From assembly GCA_033065855.1 (NCBI GenBank), contig JAVXUO010000322.1, positions 1 to 64,000 of the forward strand: DNA of 64,000 nucleotides, in the 5' to 3' direction. Positions 54,578-64,000 of this stretch are shown here, one piece after another. Each line of letters starts with the position of its first letter. The first letter of the stretch is position 1. Position numbers and translations under genes: made by a program. The notes under the pieces were generated by a model. It searched no databases, was not told the DNA's origin, and saw only the letters and a list, made by a program, of their open reading frames with translations. The stretch comes from Escallonia rubra (lineage: Eukaryota; Streptophyta; Magnoliopsida; Escalloniales; Escalloniaceae).

Positions 54578-57500
54578 TCACACACAAACACATACACACA
54601 TCTCAATTGGAGCAACTAAATTTCGTTCAAAATGGATGAGAAAGAAAACAAGTAACATGAAATAGTCTCAACAGTAACAAGAAAAAAGGTCGGCAACAAG
54701 AAAGCAGTTGAATGTCTCAACTCTCAACGGTACCAAGATTAGAGTTTCAACAATAACAAGAGAGAAGGAAAAAAGACATGAGCCCAAAGGCATGAAGGAG
54801 AGGTTTTATATAGTCAAATGGTCTGTAAATGAGGTCAGAAATGTTGACCTATCTTACTCTAGACTGGTAAACTTGGATGCTTTAGGCAACAAAAAGAAGG
54901 AAAAGACAAAGAGATGAGAGAGAAAGAAGAAGGTACCTTTTGTTGGGTTGATTTGATTAGGGTTTGGCTTAAAAGTTCATTTCTAAAAAACTCCATATTT
55001 ATCCCTCAAATAAATTTGAAATATTGTATTTTGGCCCGGTACGAGTGGACACTTCTTCACAAGGTGTCCGACACTTCTTCAAGAGGTGTCCGACACGGTG
55101 TCCGGTAATTAAAAAATAAATAAATAAATTCGGACACCGCTGAGAGGTGTCGGACATGTGTCCGGAGGTGTCGAGGTGTCGGTTAGTGTCGGACACCATA
55201 CCTCGTTCTATAAGAGGTGTCGGTGCTTCCTAGTACCGAACAAATGCTCCATAATCGCTGTTGTTAATTATCTCCTGCGTCTTCTTCTTTCCTTCTCTTT
55301 TTCTGGTAACAGATGCGTCTTTTTTCTTCTCTAACTGGGAAGAGAAAACACAAAATCTGGAACTCTCTCTCGCTGTTTCTCTGTGTATGAATATGGACGA
55401 ATGTGTTTCCTTTCCCTCTCTGTATGGATTTCTCACACTGATTTGGGGTTGAAAACTAAAGCTCATAAGCTTAGATTGAAAAACAATTGGTTAAGAATTT
55501 TTTTATTTTGGTCGTTAATCTCCAGAAATTCAAGATTCGTATATAATTTCAAATTGTCTTGATTTTGTTATTGAAAAGCTTCACAATCTTTATTTTGATT
55601 GCTCTGATTTGAATGTGGGTTTTGTATCCCTTGGGTGTTGGTTTTATTTTGGGTTTTGATGTGGAGTTTGGGTTCTGTTTCTATTCTGGTTTGGCAGTTG
55701 CACTGGTTTTTGTGGCGGGGCATGTGATGGTGTTGGCCAGAGCAGGTGAATGAGGGATTATATAGGCAACAATGGAGATGGGTTGGTACGCTGTGATGGT
55801 GTTGATGGTTTCATGGGTGGCAGACTTGTGGTGGTGGTACTTGGTGGTATTCTATATGGTGGGGTTGGTAAACTGAAGGTGGTGGGTGATGGCAATCAGC
55901 ATATTTGTGAAGTTGGTGGTTAAAGTGTTTGGGTGAAGGCAGGATGTTTGGTTGGTTATAATTAACCGTGATATTGGTCTAGTTTTTTGGTTAACAGCGG
56001 TGTTGGCAGTTGTAAATGGCAGTGGGTATGGCAAAACTGAAGGTGTCGGTGACGGCAAAGTGATTTTGGGTGGTTACTATGGTTGACTATGATGGTTGTG
56101 GGATGGTTGAACATGTTGGTTGCTTTAATAGTGGTGGTGAGGTAGCGGGAGGTGCAGGGGTTTTGACATTGCCGGTTGTGGGAGATGAGAGCGACTTTGA
56201 TGAAACAGTGGAAGAAGGGTAAAATGGTCATTAAATTACAAATTGTCTAGGTGAATTTGCGTTATGTCACACACCATTAAAAGTCGCGATTGTGGTCTAA
56301 TTTGTGTTACTTTCTTAACTGAAGGTGGTTTAGTACATTGTTCCATAGTGGTTTTTTGAAATTCTGAGATAGCTTTAAAAAGAAACAACTAATACTTGCC
56401 CCACGATCTCCTTTATCGTATTACATGACACGAAATTGTATAAAACAAGACTGAAAAGAAACTCACCAACAGCTTGGCCGATTTAGCAGGTTTTGGCTAC
56501 AATGTTTGAGATTATCATTAGATCTTCCTTCCTATGACCTCGACAAGGACCCCGGGGAGTGGACTCCGAGCTTACCTCCCAAAAACTTAGCTTTCACATA
56601 ACTGAATTCTGGGGGGAGAGAGAGAACTATGCCTAATTTTTTGTATTACGAGGTCTAATCTTTCCCTCTCTTAATCTGGTCACATTTAAGGCTAGGAGGC
56701 AGATCCCCAAGGGTTTCTTTTTCTAGTCAATAGCATTCTAATATCATTAGGTTATCTCATAACCTCATCTAAATCCTATTAATTGCAGTTAAAACAATTA
56801 AATAACCATAATTGCACTCTCAATTTGGTTTAAGCGCCCTATTACCAATTAGCAGTGAATTTTTCCTCTTCAAGATATTCATAGAAGTCTCAAATCAACA
56901 TACTCTAGTTTCGAGACATATCTAATCCTTAAGGCCTAATTCATAACCTTGATCTTTTATTGATTTAATAAACAAAATCAACCTTCTAGTAATATACCTT
57001 ACTAAAAGACTTGGCCAAGTTTCATGATCAACAATGAATTGAACATAAGGGAGTATCATATCGTAGAATTTCATGACAGCAGATGATGTATCAACATCCC
57101 TAACACACATTACCCGATAGCCGGGATCTTGATCATTATAAAAATCATATTACATTTAACATTGATATAAAAGAATAACATACATGACCAATTAACGAAA
57201 TGTGCAGCATTACGAAATCTAGAAATAACGTCAATTAAATAACAACATTTTAGGGTAAAACCCAACAAGTGGAAGGGGACAAATTGCTCCCTAGGCAAAG
57301 TACAAGGGGTCATACCTAATTTCGCCAATCTACTAACAAAACACCGCCCGAAAGAGCGGGTAGATCCCTATACAGTCTCAACGTCTCGTGCTATACACAG
57401 CAAGAAGCTGTCCAGAAAAACTAAATAGGCATCATTTGACCTTATAGAACCATCCTCAGCCCAAAAAAAGAGAGTGAAGGAACACATCTCCTTTAACTTT

Positions 57501-60500
57501 GATAAAAGTTGCTCGACGTCTTTATAGGCTTGCTTATTCTCTCTCCAAATGCACCAAAAGAAGCAAAGAGGAATGAATCCCTACAGTCTTTTTCTCTTCA
57601 GTCTTCCTTGCACAAAGACCAGCTTCTCATCAGCAACTTGATCAGTCGATCACTGACCTTGGCGGCGGCTCGTGATCATCATCATCATCTCAGCCTTTGT
57701 CCCAAATTAGTTTGGGTCGGAAACATGAATCCTCTTCTCCCGTTCCTCCCTATCAGAGCACATGTTTTTTGATGAATTCCTAGGAATCAAGTCTTTTCTC
57801 ACTACTTTTCACTACGTCATCCTGGGTCCTTCCCGGCCTCGTCTGAGCGCACTAACATGGCACAAACACGTCTTCTTACAGGGGCATTTAATGGCCTATG
57901 TTCGATATGACCAAACCATCTCAAACGATGTTCCCTCATCTTTTCCTCTATTGGCGCCTTCCCCACTTTGCAGACATCCTCATTTCTTATTCTATCACTC
58001 CATGTGTGGGCGCACATCTATCTAAGCATCCACATTTTGGCAACACTTGTTTTATGTGTATGGTATCTCTTGAATGATGACCTTGTCATCAGTCAAGGTC
58101 ATCAGTCAAGACACATTTAGAAGGCTAAAAATCAAGTCCAAAACACCGTTGACAAAAAGAAAAATTCAAGAGTAAGTGATACTGACTCCCCATCAGCTCT
58201 GCACATGTAACACCAACTAGCGTTCACCTGTCTCCTCTCGTGTAAGTTGCAACCTGTAAGCACCGCACCCTAGCTGCCTCCAGGCAAAGAAACAAATGTG
58301 AGGAGCTGATGACCTCCAAATCTTTTTCCTACAAAAAGCCATCATACTCTTCAGTCAGGCGAAGTTTAAAGTACTTTTTGCCCACCTATATTAATTACCC
58401 GCAGCGTTTTACCAGGACTTTTACGCCAAGCTTTCTGCCCCTTATTAGCGCTTTTAGTCCAAGCTTTCTGCTTCTTGCCCCTTATTAACGCTGTTAGGGA
58501 TCAGCTAAGGTCAACGTGAGGCCCTGCTGTCCTTGCTATGATTTTATAGGACCACACTTTTACCTATTAACTGGTTTAGTTATCCACTATCATTGGGATA
58601 ACTTTCTTTAAATTACGCAGTTTGATGGCTCAACATTTGGTCTAAGTTACAAAATAAGTTAGAATGATTAAAAAGTATCGTATATAGAGGTTAAAGAGTA
58701 GGAGTTGACATTTGAGAAAAGCAAAATACAAAATAAAAAATAACGACAAGCTAAACATATTCATATGTAGAAACGTTAGGTAGATACGGAGACGTTCTCA
58801 GCAGAAAAGTCCTCATCAAAGGAGAGAGGTTCCAGCTACACATCCATAACCCCCATAGGCAAACATAAACAAGGCGCAACAAAAAATTCTTTCTCCTGTG
58901 CAAAGAGAGTTTGACCCCACCAAACAGGTGTTTATGTATATCTGCCTGCAGATAACTCAGGTTGGGCAAAAGGGGTGATGCTCCAGTAGCTGTGATTTCT
59001 CTTTGCAATCCTGGAGTACTTCAAGAAATAGCACAACAGAGCTCGACATAACCTATTTAATTTGAAGAGTGAGATAAAAGTGCATTACAGCTTTGAGGAG
59101 AAGCGGATGAACAGATTTTTCAGCCTTGCACATGCAGCAGGAATTGTCAAAAAATAGTCTGCTTCGCCTTTAACTGCCAAGAATGGAATGGCACTTTCCC
59201 TCACAAAGGTTACATGTTTGGTTGGGCCCAGCCTCCTGGCAAGATCTCTCTAAAATCCCACACCTTACAAGATTAAAAAGACTAATACTTATTGAGCATG
59301 TCTAGCACCCTTAAATAAATCATGGTCTGCCAACTTGCTGGTCATTTATCAACTGGCACAGGGTCCTAGGCTGCCTTAGATGTGTCATCAGCAAGTGTAA
59401 GACCCATGATATTTGAATTGGTTCTCAAGCCTTTTTAGTGTTGCTAAATCTCAGAGGTGATCAGGTGAAAGAAGAAAGAAATTAGAAAATAGGGAGAAGA
59501 GCAGTTGGGTTAGGGTTTGTCGAGGTTATCTGAGACTAACATCTATGGAATTCACTTTCGAAGCAAAAAAGGATTTTATTATCTCGTAAGTGGGACATTT
59601 ATGGCACTTTCCATGCTCTCTCTCTCTCTCTTTAGCTTTCAAATGAACTGGTCAGGCCTTATTTATTTACTTTTTTTATACTACGATAGTCTACAATAAG
59701 GATTTTGATGGTTTTGGTTTATTCAGTAACATTTCTACTTATTACTCTCTGTTATACCACAGAAATGATTTCGTTATCTGTATACTTTACATCATTTAGG
59801 ATATTCGTAGTGTCTATGACAAATTTGATGCAAGATAACCTTATGATTTTCTTTTGATTTCAAAGCTGTTCGTGTTATTTTTCATGTTTTGCTTTATCTG
59901 GATGACCGCATTACTTATTTCATGTTAACTAATTTGCTTATTGCATTAAAATTATTATTACTAAACGGTCTATCCATTTTGTACAGGGATTATCTGGACA
60001 GATGTGCTCCTGATGGATGAAGTGTTACCTGAAGCAGCTCTACTTGATTTTGCTTTGGAGGTCTTTCCTTTCGTTTCACCAATTCATTAGTTCATGATTG
60101 TTTTGTCCATCATCTGTATCTTGTCTCTCATCCGGGTTGAAACATATCCGTTTGTCTACTGATTAATCATGTGCTATTTCAGGCTGCCCGTATTACCGTG
60201 AAACAGTATATTGCTAGCGCATTTTCTTGTCATCTACTTAAAGTTTCTGGTCAGTCTTTACTACTTACATTTAAAACTAAGAAATAAGATTTACTTAGAT
60301 CAATTAATTTTCAATGACGTTCTGCCCATAAAATCAGTGATAGTCAGATCTAAACTTTTTAATAAGTAGATGACGTTCTTCTGAGATTAATGTCTACTGA
60401 ATACTTGATTTTCTTTTTTGTTTGGACTGGCAGATGCCCTTACGAATGCTGAATCTAGAAAAAAGAATGAAGTAGAAGAATATTCATTGCAGGTGGCTCT

Positions 60501-63500
60501 CGAGGCAAGCAAAAGAGCAGTAATCCAAGGCAGTATGGATGTCTTGCTGGTAAAACATAGCTTTTGTGACAACTGTATGGATGTATAAATTTTAGTTGCA
60601 CGTGAGAAAAACGGGGCTTCGTGTGCTGACTTGATCTTTCAGTGTAGCTGTGCGAGTGGTAACTCTGTTGCATGTGCTAAATGCATCGTTTATTTCTCCA
60701 TGCAAAATGCCTATGCTTTTGGCTTGAATCTATCCTTCCTTCGTGTTAATTCGATTTTTTTACTTACTAGATTTTTCATAGGTGGAGAGACTATGAGAAT
60801 TAAGAATGTAGCAAATAGGGCTCCTCCGACACCCATTGTAGGAACTGTTCCCCATCTAGCTCTTTACGGTTGTTCATCCTGGACCTATGAAGCACGGACA
60901 CCTCTCCTAGGTGGAGGTATGGTGTCCTAAACGGACGGACACCCCGACACCCTCCGGACACCGCCCGACACGTGTCGGACACCGCCCGACACGTGTCGGA
61001 CACCGCCAATCGGTGTTGGATTTTTTTTATTTTTTTTTTAATTTTCCGACACCGTGTCGGACACTTCACCGAGGAGTGTCGGACACGGCATGGAGCAGTG
61101 TCGAACCATCTGCTTCTCTTACCTCACGGCCGTCTCCTTCTCACTCACCTCACGGGTGCCCTTTTGAGCCATTACCGACTCGGAGCTGTCGCCGGAGCTC
61201 AGTTGCCAACAGATTCAGCCGCCGGAGCTCAGTCGCCAACAGATCTAGCCGCCGGAGCTCAGTCGCCAACAGATCCAGTCGCCGGAGAAACCGAGGTCGA
61301 CAGATCCAGTCGCCGGAGCCGTCGCCAGATGCCGAAGCAGCTGTCGCCATCGCCGGAGCTCACTTGATCGTCGCCGAAAGTCCTCCGTTGCCGTCGCTGA
61401 CCCACAGGTCCTTCTTCCTCATCTCGTCTTCCTCATCTCGTCTGACGTCCCCTTTTTCTTCTATTCTGAAGAGTCCTTTGTTTCTTCTTTTTAGTCATTT
61501 CTTACTATCTTTCTTTCTTTTTTTTCTACTGATTAAGTGAAGAAAGTCCCTCTCTTTCCTTTTTTTCCTTTTTTACTTAGTTATTTTGTCCAGTACATTT
61601 CATAAATATTTTTTTTGACTTAGTTATTATTTTAGATTGTAGAATGTGTTTGATATATATTATTATTATTATATATATATAATATAATAAAAAAATATTA
61701 AAAAAATAGCGGTGTCCTGCGGTGTCCAAAATCTGATTTTTTGAAAAATGCGGTGTCCGGTGTCCCCGTCGGTGTCGGTGTCCGACACCGTGTCCGTGTC
61801 CGTGCTACCTAGTCCTGGACCAGTTCTCGAACCCTCCTTAACAATTTGTGTTGCCATATCTCCTTGTTTAGATCTGTTGACTTCATATACCATTCCATCT
61901 TGTAAGATGACGATACTATATCACAAACTTTACACGGATATTCCATTTTGTTCAACATCTTAATTCTGAATCTCATTTCAGTTTTGAGTTGCCTTCTTTT
62001 GTTATTAAAATCCCAGTACTCTGTATGCTCTACAACTCTTAAACAGGCATATCATTTGAGTTTTAAGTGATTATGATCATGCTATGAAATCTATTTGTTC
62101 TCTAACCGAGTCGTATATTACAGGGCTTCCGCCAGCTCCTTGACGAAGACCTGGGTCTGCTAATGAAGTTGAGAGACTTGATTATTGACTGGGTACAAGA
62201 AGGATTTCAAGACTTCTTCAGGAAACTTGATGATCACTTTCTCTTGCTTTCGGGGAAAAAATGTTCAGCTACTCAAGGTCAAGTATCGGTGGAAGGAATA
62301 CAGGGCGAAAAAGTACTTGCTGGGCTTGTTCTTGTGATGGCTCAACTTTCTGTTTTTGTTGAGCAAAATGCCATCCCAAGAATTACGGAGGCAAGGTTCC
62401 ATCTCAATGTCAATTGTATTGTTTTTTTTTTTTGGTGTTATTGTTGCAGATCTCTCTGTAGGCCTACTTGAACTTTCATCTTCTTCTCTCAGGAAATAGC
62501 TGCTTCCTTTTCTGGAGGTGGTGTTCGAGGTTATGAATATGGGCCTGCTTTTGTTCCTGCAGAAATTTGTCGCACCTTTCGGGCAGCTGGTGAAAAGTTC
62601 TTACACCTGGTAAGGAAAACCTATGAACGTTTTAAGGATTTCTATTTAATATTTTGCACTATGGAGCAAAGTTTTATAGTGTCGGTTTGAGTCACTGTTA
62701 TACAATCAATCTGCCGCTCACATAAAAGCTGTGAACTACTTTTATTCCCCACCCCTAAAGAAGAAAAGAGAAAATGAAAGGAAAATCAATAGAGTTTACA
62801 CAACAGAGCTTTTTCTGTGGTTACTCCTCTTGTTGCTCATAGAGTATACACATGGTTTGAGGATTAAACTGCCGTGTCAATATAGACACCCTTTTTGGTT
62901 CCTAGGAAGCACCAGTATGAAAGTACTGGGCGAGGTTGGAACGAAAATCTCGAAAGCTGCAGAAACTCGTAACTGCTAAGGTTGGACAAACTTGAAGGCT
63001 GCCACAAGCTATGAACGGCTTCTCTTGATAAAATGCAATCTTTTCATGTTAATAATGTGACCTGCAGATGGCTGAAAGCTTCTGTACACTTTGAAAGAAC
63101 CACCTGAGATTGTTGTCTCACTGAGTTCATTCGGTGTCTTCACCAATGCAATATTACGTTATTTCTATAGTTGGCTTAAATATCTCGCTATCTATATTGG
63201 ATGTCTGACTCTCTTTCCATATTAGATTAAAACTGACTTTAGTTTGCCTGATATCTTCAGTACATAAACATGAGAACTCAGAAGATATCAGTTCTATTGA
63301 GAAAAAGGTTTACGACACCAAATTGGGTTAAGGTCAGTACTTTGTGAACAGTAGTTCTTGACTTTGGAAGGCTATATGTTCAAAATTCTCTATTGCTCTC
63401 GCTAATTGAATCTCTTCTCTCTTTTTGTAGCATAAAGAACCCAGAGAAGTTCATATGTTTGTTGATTTATTTCTTCAAGAGGTATGAACCACCCAACCAC

Positions 63501-63950
63501 CCCCCGCCCCCCCGGGACTCTATCTCTCTCATGAACTTTAAATAGAGAATTGGTGATTGTTACATGCTGATGTCTGGTTGCTTGAACTAAAGCTTTCTAT
63601 CAAATTGAGTTTAGTGTCAAGTTGTACTGGTAGCATGCATATAAATGTCCATATCAATGTGGTGCTGAAGAATGAAACGCAGTGGACACTGAACATTCTT
63701 CGGTTATGTTATGTTCCAGTTGGAAGTAGTAGTGACTGAAGTAAAGCAAATTTTACCCCAAGGGCTTCAACGGAAACACCACCGTACTGATAGCAATGGA
63801 AGCACCACTTCTTCTCGCAGCAATCCGTTGAGAGATGATAAAATGGGGCGGTCAAATACCCACAGAGCCAGGAGCCAGCTTCTGGAAACCCATCTCGCAA
63901 AGTTGTTCAAGCAAAAAATGGAGATCTTTACGAAAGTTGAACATACACAG
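42000..63950 (+). CDS. VPS51: VPS51-like subunit of GARP/EARP vesicle-tethering complexes (3' end outside window)
   Basis: Eighteen exons were placed: 42000-42185, 45470-45609, 45890-45944, 46055-46162, 46285-46383, 46537-46614, 47864-47941, 50459-50614, 51407-51507, 51635-51702, 59987-60060, 60183-60249, 60434-60549, 62124-62390, 62493-62609, 63261-63332, 63431-63481, 63720-63950. They sum to 688 codons in one phase-consistent frame without stops. The start MGTDDEVPMDDKAKRMRDLL and motifs MLVYENYNKFISATDTIKR, FEKREHVEKLHRTRNLLRKV, AVRFYTGAMPIFK, FSDSESIQARAEAV, WTDVLLMDEVLPEAAL, RDLIIDWVQEGFQDFF and ARSQLLETHLAKLFKQKMEI match plant VPS51 (Vps51/EXO84 superfamily). The product acts in retrograde endosome-to-Golgi transport. 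Roughly the last 100 residues lie beyond 64000. The ATG at 42000 is used because no in-frame ATG precedes it. All introns are GT-AG except intron 14 (GC-AG). Confidence 0.93.
43843..44262. repeat. Tandem duplication, 211-bp period
   Basis: GGTTAAGGATCCT starts both copies (43843, 44054). Each copy includes an ACTCCCTCTGTCCCAC-type MITE end, so the MITE terminus itself was duplicated. Confidence 0.85.
43974..45351. mobile_element. Mariner/Stowaway-like non-autonomous element
   Basis: Left CTCCCTCTGTCCCAC and right (inward) CTCCCTCAGTCCCAC, continuing into ACAAAAATTG on both sides. A TA precedes the left end; the right flank reads CA, so the TA duplication is eroded or the limit is off by a base. 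A second left end lies at 44182 because of the tandem duplication. No transposase frame. Confidence 0.65.
44761..44892. repeat. Six 22-bp repeats with GCCTAGGC palindromes
   Basis: Units at 44761, 44783, 44805, 44827, 44849 and 44871, each with GCCTAGGC or a one-base variant followed by GTTCTATTAGGCAA or a variant. Confidence 0.9.
48802..48869. repeat. 34-bp tandem duplication
   Basis: GTGTAGATGAGTAACATTGG repeated with a 34-bp period. Confidence 0.9.
49114..49330 (-). mobile_element. Possible 3'-truncated retroposon with A tail
   Basis: On the minus strand a short open stretch (SMAFLDDSLAGAKL then stop) is followed by UTR-like text and ends in A8 at 49121-49114. This is the shape of a retroposed transcript or LINE end; the family is not identified. 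Confidence 0.3.
49371..49646. repeat. Two tandem copies of a ~139-bp unit
   Basis: GCTTGGGGTTACTTCCAGG begins both copies (49373, 49512); they differ at a few bases. Confidence 0.92.
52076..52969 (+). mobile_element. Non-autonomous Helitron (copy 2, intact ends)
   Basis: 5' TCTATACTACTTATAAAAGT and 3' hairpin CGTGCAACGCACG, then TGCTTCGTA and CTAG, inserted between A (52075) and T (52970) within a TA tract. These are the standard Helitron features. A G-run at 52501-52520 is a local oddity. No Rep/helicase coding. Confidence 0.9.
52970..53010. repeat. TA microsatellite
   Basis: TA run between the Helitron 3' end and the TA-flanked element. Confidence 0.95.
53011..54520. mobile_element. TA-flanked non-autonomous element with long TIRs and cargo
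   Basis: Left GGGAGCTGATCCGTTGAGAG and right (inward) GAGCTGATCCGTTGAGAGCG. The TIRs run about 290 bp (left) and 395 bp (right), with the same blocks as 10439-11796 (GCAAACGCGATCTGGCC hairpin, GTCCGCTA palindromes, GACAAAAATAC). The right TIR has a roughly 92-bp unit, palindrome plus GA-rich tract plus CAGAGCATTAATGA, repeated from 54137, 54229 and 54321. TA tracts lie on both sides (52970-53010, 54521-54560). Confidence 0.88.
53300..54130 (+). pseudogene. Probable captured gene 5' region, unidentified
   Basis: The interior changes from CT-rich to GC-rich (53410-53820), with an open plus frame 53315-53809, overlapping frames on both strands, and then AT-rich intron-like DNA (53880-54060). 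CAGAGACGGATTAGGTGAATC recurs three times (about 53667, 53795, 53826). No protein family is recognisable, so I do not name a gene. Confidence 0.45.
57676..58085 (-). mobile_element. RTE-type LINE 3' remnant
   Basis: On the minus strand, broken frames read SDRIRNEDVCKVGKAPIEEK and REHRLRWFGHIEHRPLNAPV, the C-terminal end typical of plant RTE reverse transcriptase ORFs. They are followed by a (GAT)n-like tail at 57690-57676, the usual RTE 3' end. Only the last ~400 bp remain. Confidence 0.85.
60550..62123 (+). other. VPS51: VPS51 intron 13 with a MULE inside
   Basis: Standard GT-AG intron of 1.57 kb; outside the MULE at 60885-61811 it has no feature. Confidence 0.8.
60885..61811. mobile_element. 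MULE-like element of the CTAGG-AGCACGG family in intron 13
   Basis: Left CTATGAAGCACGGACACC and right (inward) CTAGGTAGCACGGACACGG; flanks share TCCTGGAC (60877-60884, 61813-61820). The arms are dense in GTGTCGGACACC motifs. The GC-rich core 61090-61400 has 30-bp tandem repeats (GCCGGAGCTCAGTCGCCAAC, about 61190-61310) and Arg/Ser-rich frames, probably captured or amplified coding sequence of unknown origin. Confidence 0.75.
62391..62492 (+). other. VPS51: VPS51 intron 14, GC-AG type
   Basis: Exon 14 ends ...ATTACGGAG and the intron starts GCAAGG, ending TTCTCTCAG before GAAATAGCTGC. The protein junction ITE|EIAASF is conserved in the family, which fixes this border; no GT alternative keeps the frame. 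Confidence 0.8.
62610..63260 (+). other. VPS51: VPS51 intron 15
   Basis: No gene or repeat recognised; a short ORF at 62731-62979 is not supported by any motif. Confidence 0.6.
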
Positions 63951-64000
63951 GTGTTAAAACCATTTGCATTCACGGAAGTAACTGGTATTGTGATTCGGCG

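Larger units (their letters stand above)
51974..55231. mobile_element. MULE-like element, CTAGG-AGCACGGACAC family, with nested insertions
   Basis: Left CTAGGTAGCACGGACACGG and right (inward) CTAGGAAGCACCGACACC. The flanks share AGTACCGAAC (51964-51973, 55232-55241). The outer arms are dense in GGTGTCGGACAC-type motifs, partly self-complementary. Helitron 52076-52969 and TA-flanked element 53011-54520 lie inside. Confidence 0.75.
51703..59986 (+). other. VPS51: VPS51 intron 10 (8.3 kb), transposon-filled
   Basis: Donor GTAAGT after ...LLRML, acceptor TTGTACAG before WIIWTDVLL. The intron holds a MULE (51974-55231) with a nested Helitron and a TA-flanked element, plus an RTE LINE relic (57676-58085). 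55232-57670 and 58086-59980 contain no recognisable gene; a G/T-rich stretch at 55600-56230 gives low-complexity ORFs only. Confidence 0.85.

Noticed and set aside
57509..58025. Plus-strand ORFs near the LINE relic
   Set aside because: Antisense to the RTE reverse transcriptase remnant, which has the recognisable motifs.
61150..61350. Leu/Arg-repeat ORF on the minus strand in intron 13
   Set aside because: Translation of the 30-bp minisatellite; not a leucine-rich repeat domain.

Overview
The window is nuclear DNA of a flowering plant, very probably a eudicot. The evidence is intron-rich genes with GT-AG borders, plant-only families (an Ole e 1-type pollen protein, TOC75 and WPP-domain fragments, plant mobile domain) and a dense, nested load of plant transposons. 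Only two host genes look functional: an Ole e 1-like secreted protein gene (15231-16450) and a VPS51-like GARP/EARP tethering subunit gene (from 42000 past the right edge). Almost everything else is mobile DNA, much of it carrying captured host-gene pieces.

Layout. 182-10127: a roughly 10 kb decayed MULE-type element. It has a plus-strand plant mobile domain plus Ulp1-type protease gene facing a minus-strand FAR1/MULE transposase gene; each has its own promoter and leader intron. 10161-10380 and 10439-11796: two smaller relatives, each set in a TA microsatellite; the second has captured a TOC75 fragment. 11849-12765: a Helitron starting at the end of the same TA tract. 15231-16450: the Ole e 1-like gene. 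16966-18140 and 18504-19603: two MULEs with 9-bp target duplications. About 19800-22850 and 25552-27733: two copies of one older repeat, each holding a separate hAT insertion. 28456-38654: a young Sirevirus-like Copia element on the minus strand with gag, pol and an extra 3' ORF. 38937-41736: Helitron sequence interrupted by a Pack-MULE carrying a WPP-domain fragment. 42000-63950: VPS51, 18 exons visible, whose introns hold MULEs, a Helitron, a third TA-flanked element, a mariner-like element and an RTE LINE relic.

The most unusual material is the TA-tract element family. Its members sit in (TA)n and share a terminal motif. The three smaller or right-hand ends also share a subterminal hairpin, and the family carries 23-bp palindromes of 10-3-10 form with the pattern CCGCnACA...TGTnGCGG. 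In the large member palindrome arrays lie directly upstream of the predicted promoters of both convergent genes. A second unusual structure is in the Copia element. Its 3' ORF appears to have its own internal promoter (palindromes as in the LTR, a TATA-like box, a leader exon, a 493-nt intron) instead of relying only on the LTR.

All calls come from reading the sequence; no database search was possible. Exon borders, target duplications and repeat periods were counted by eye.
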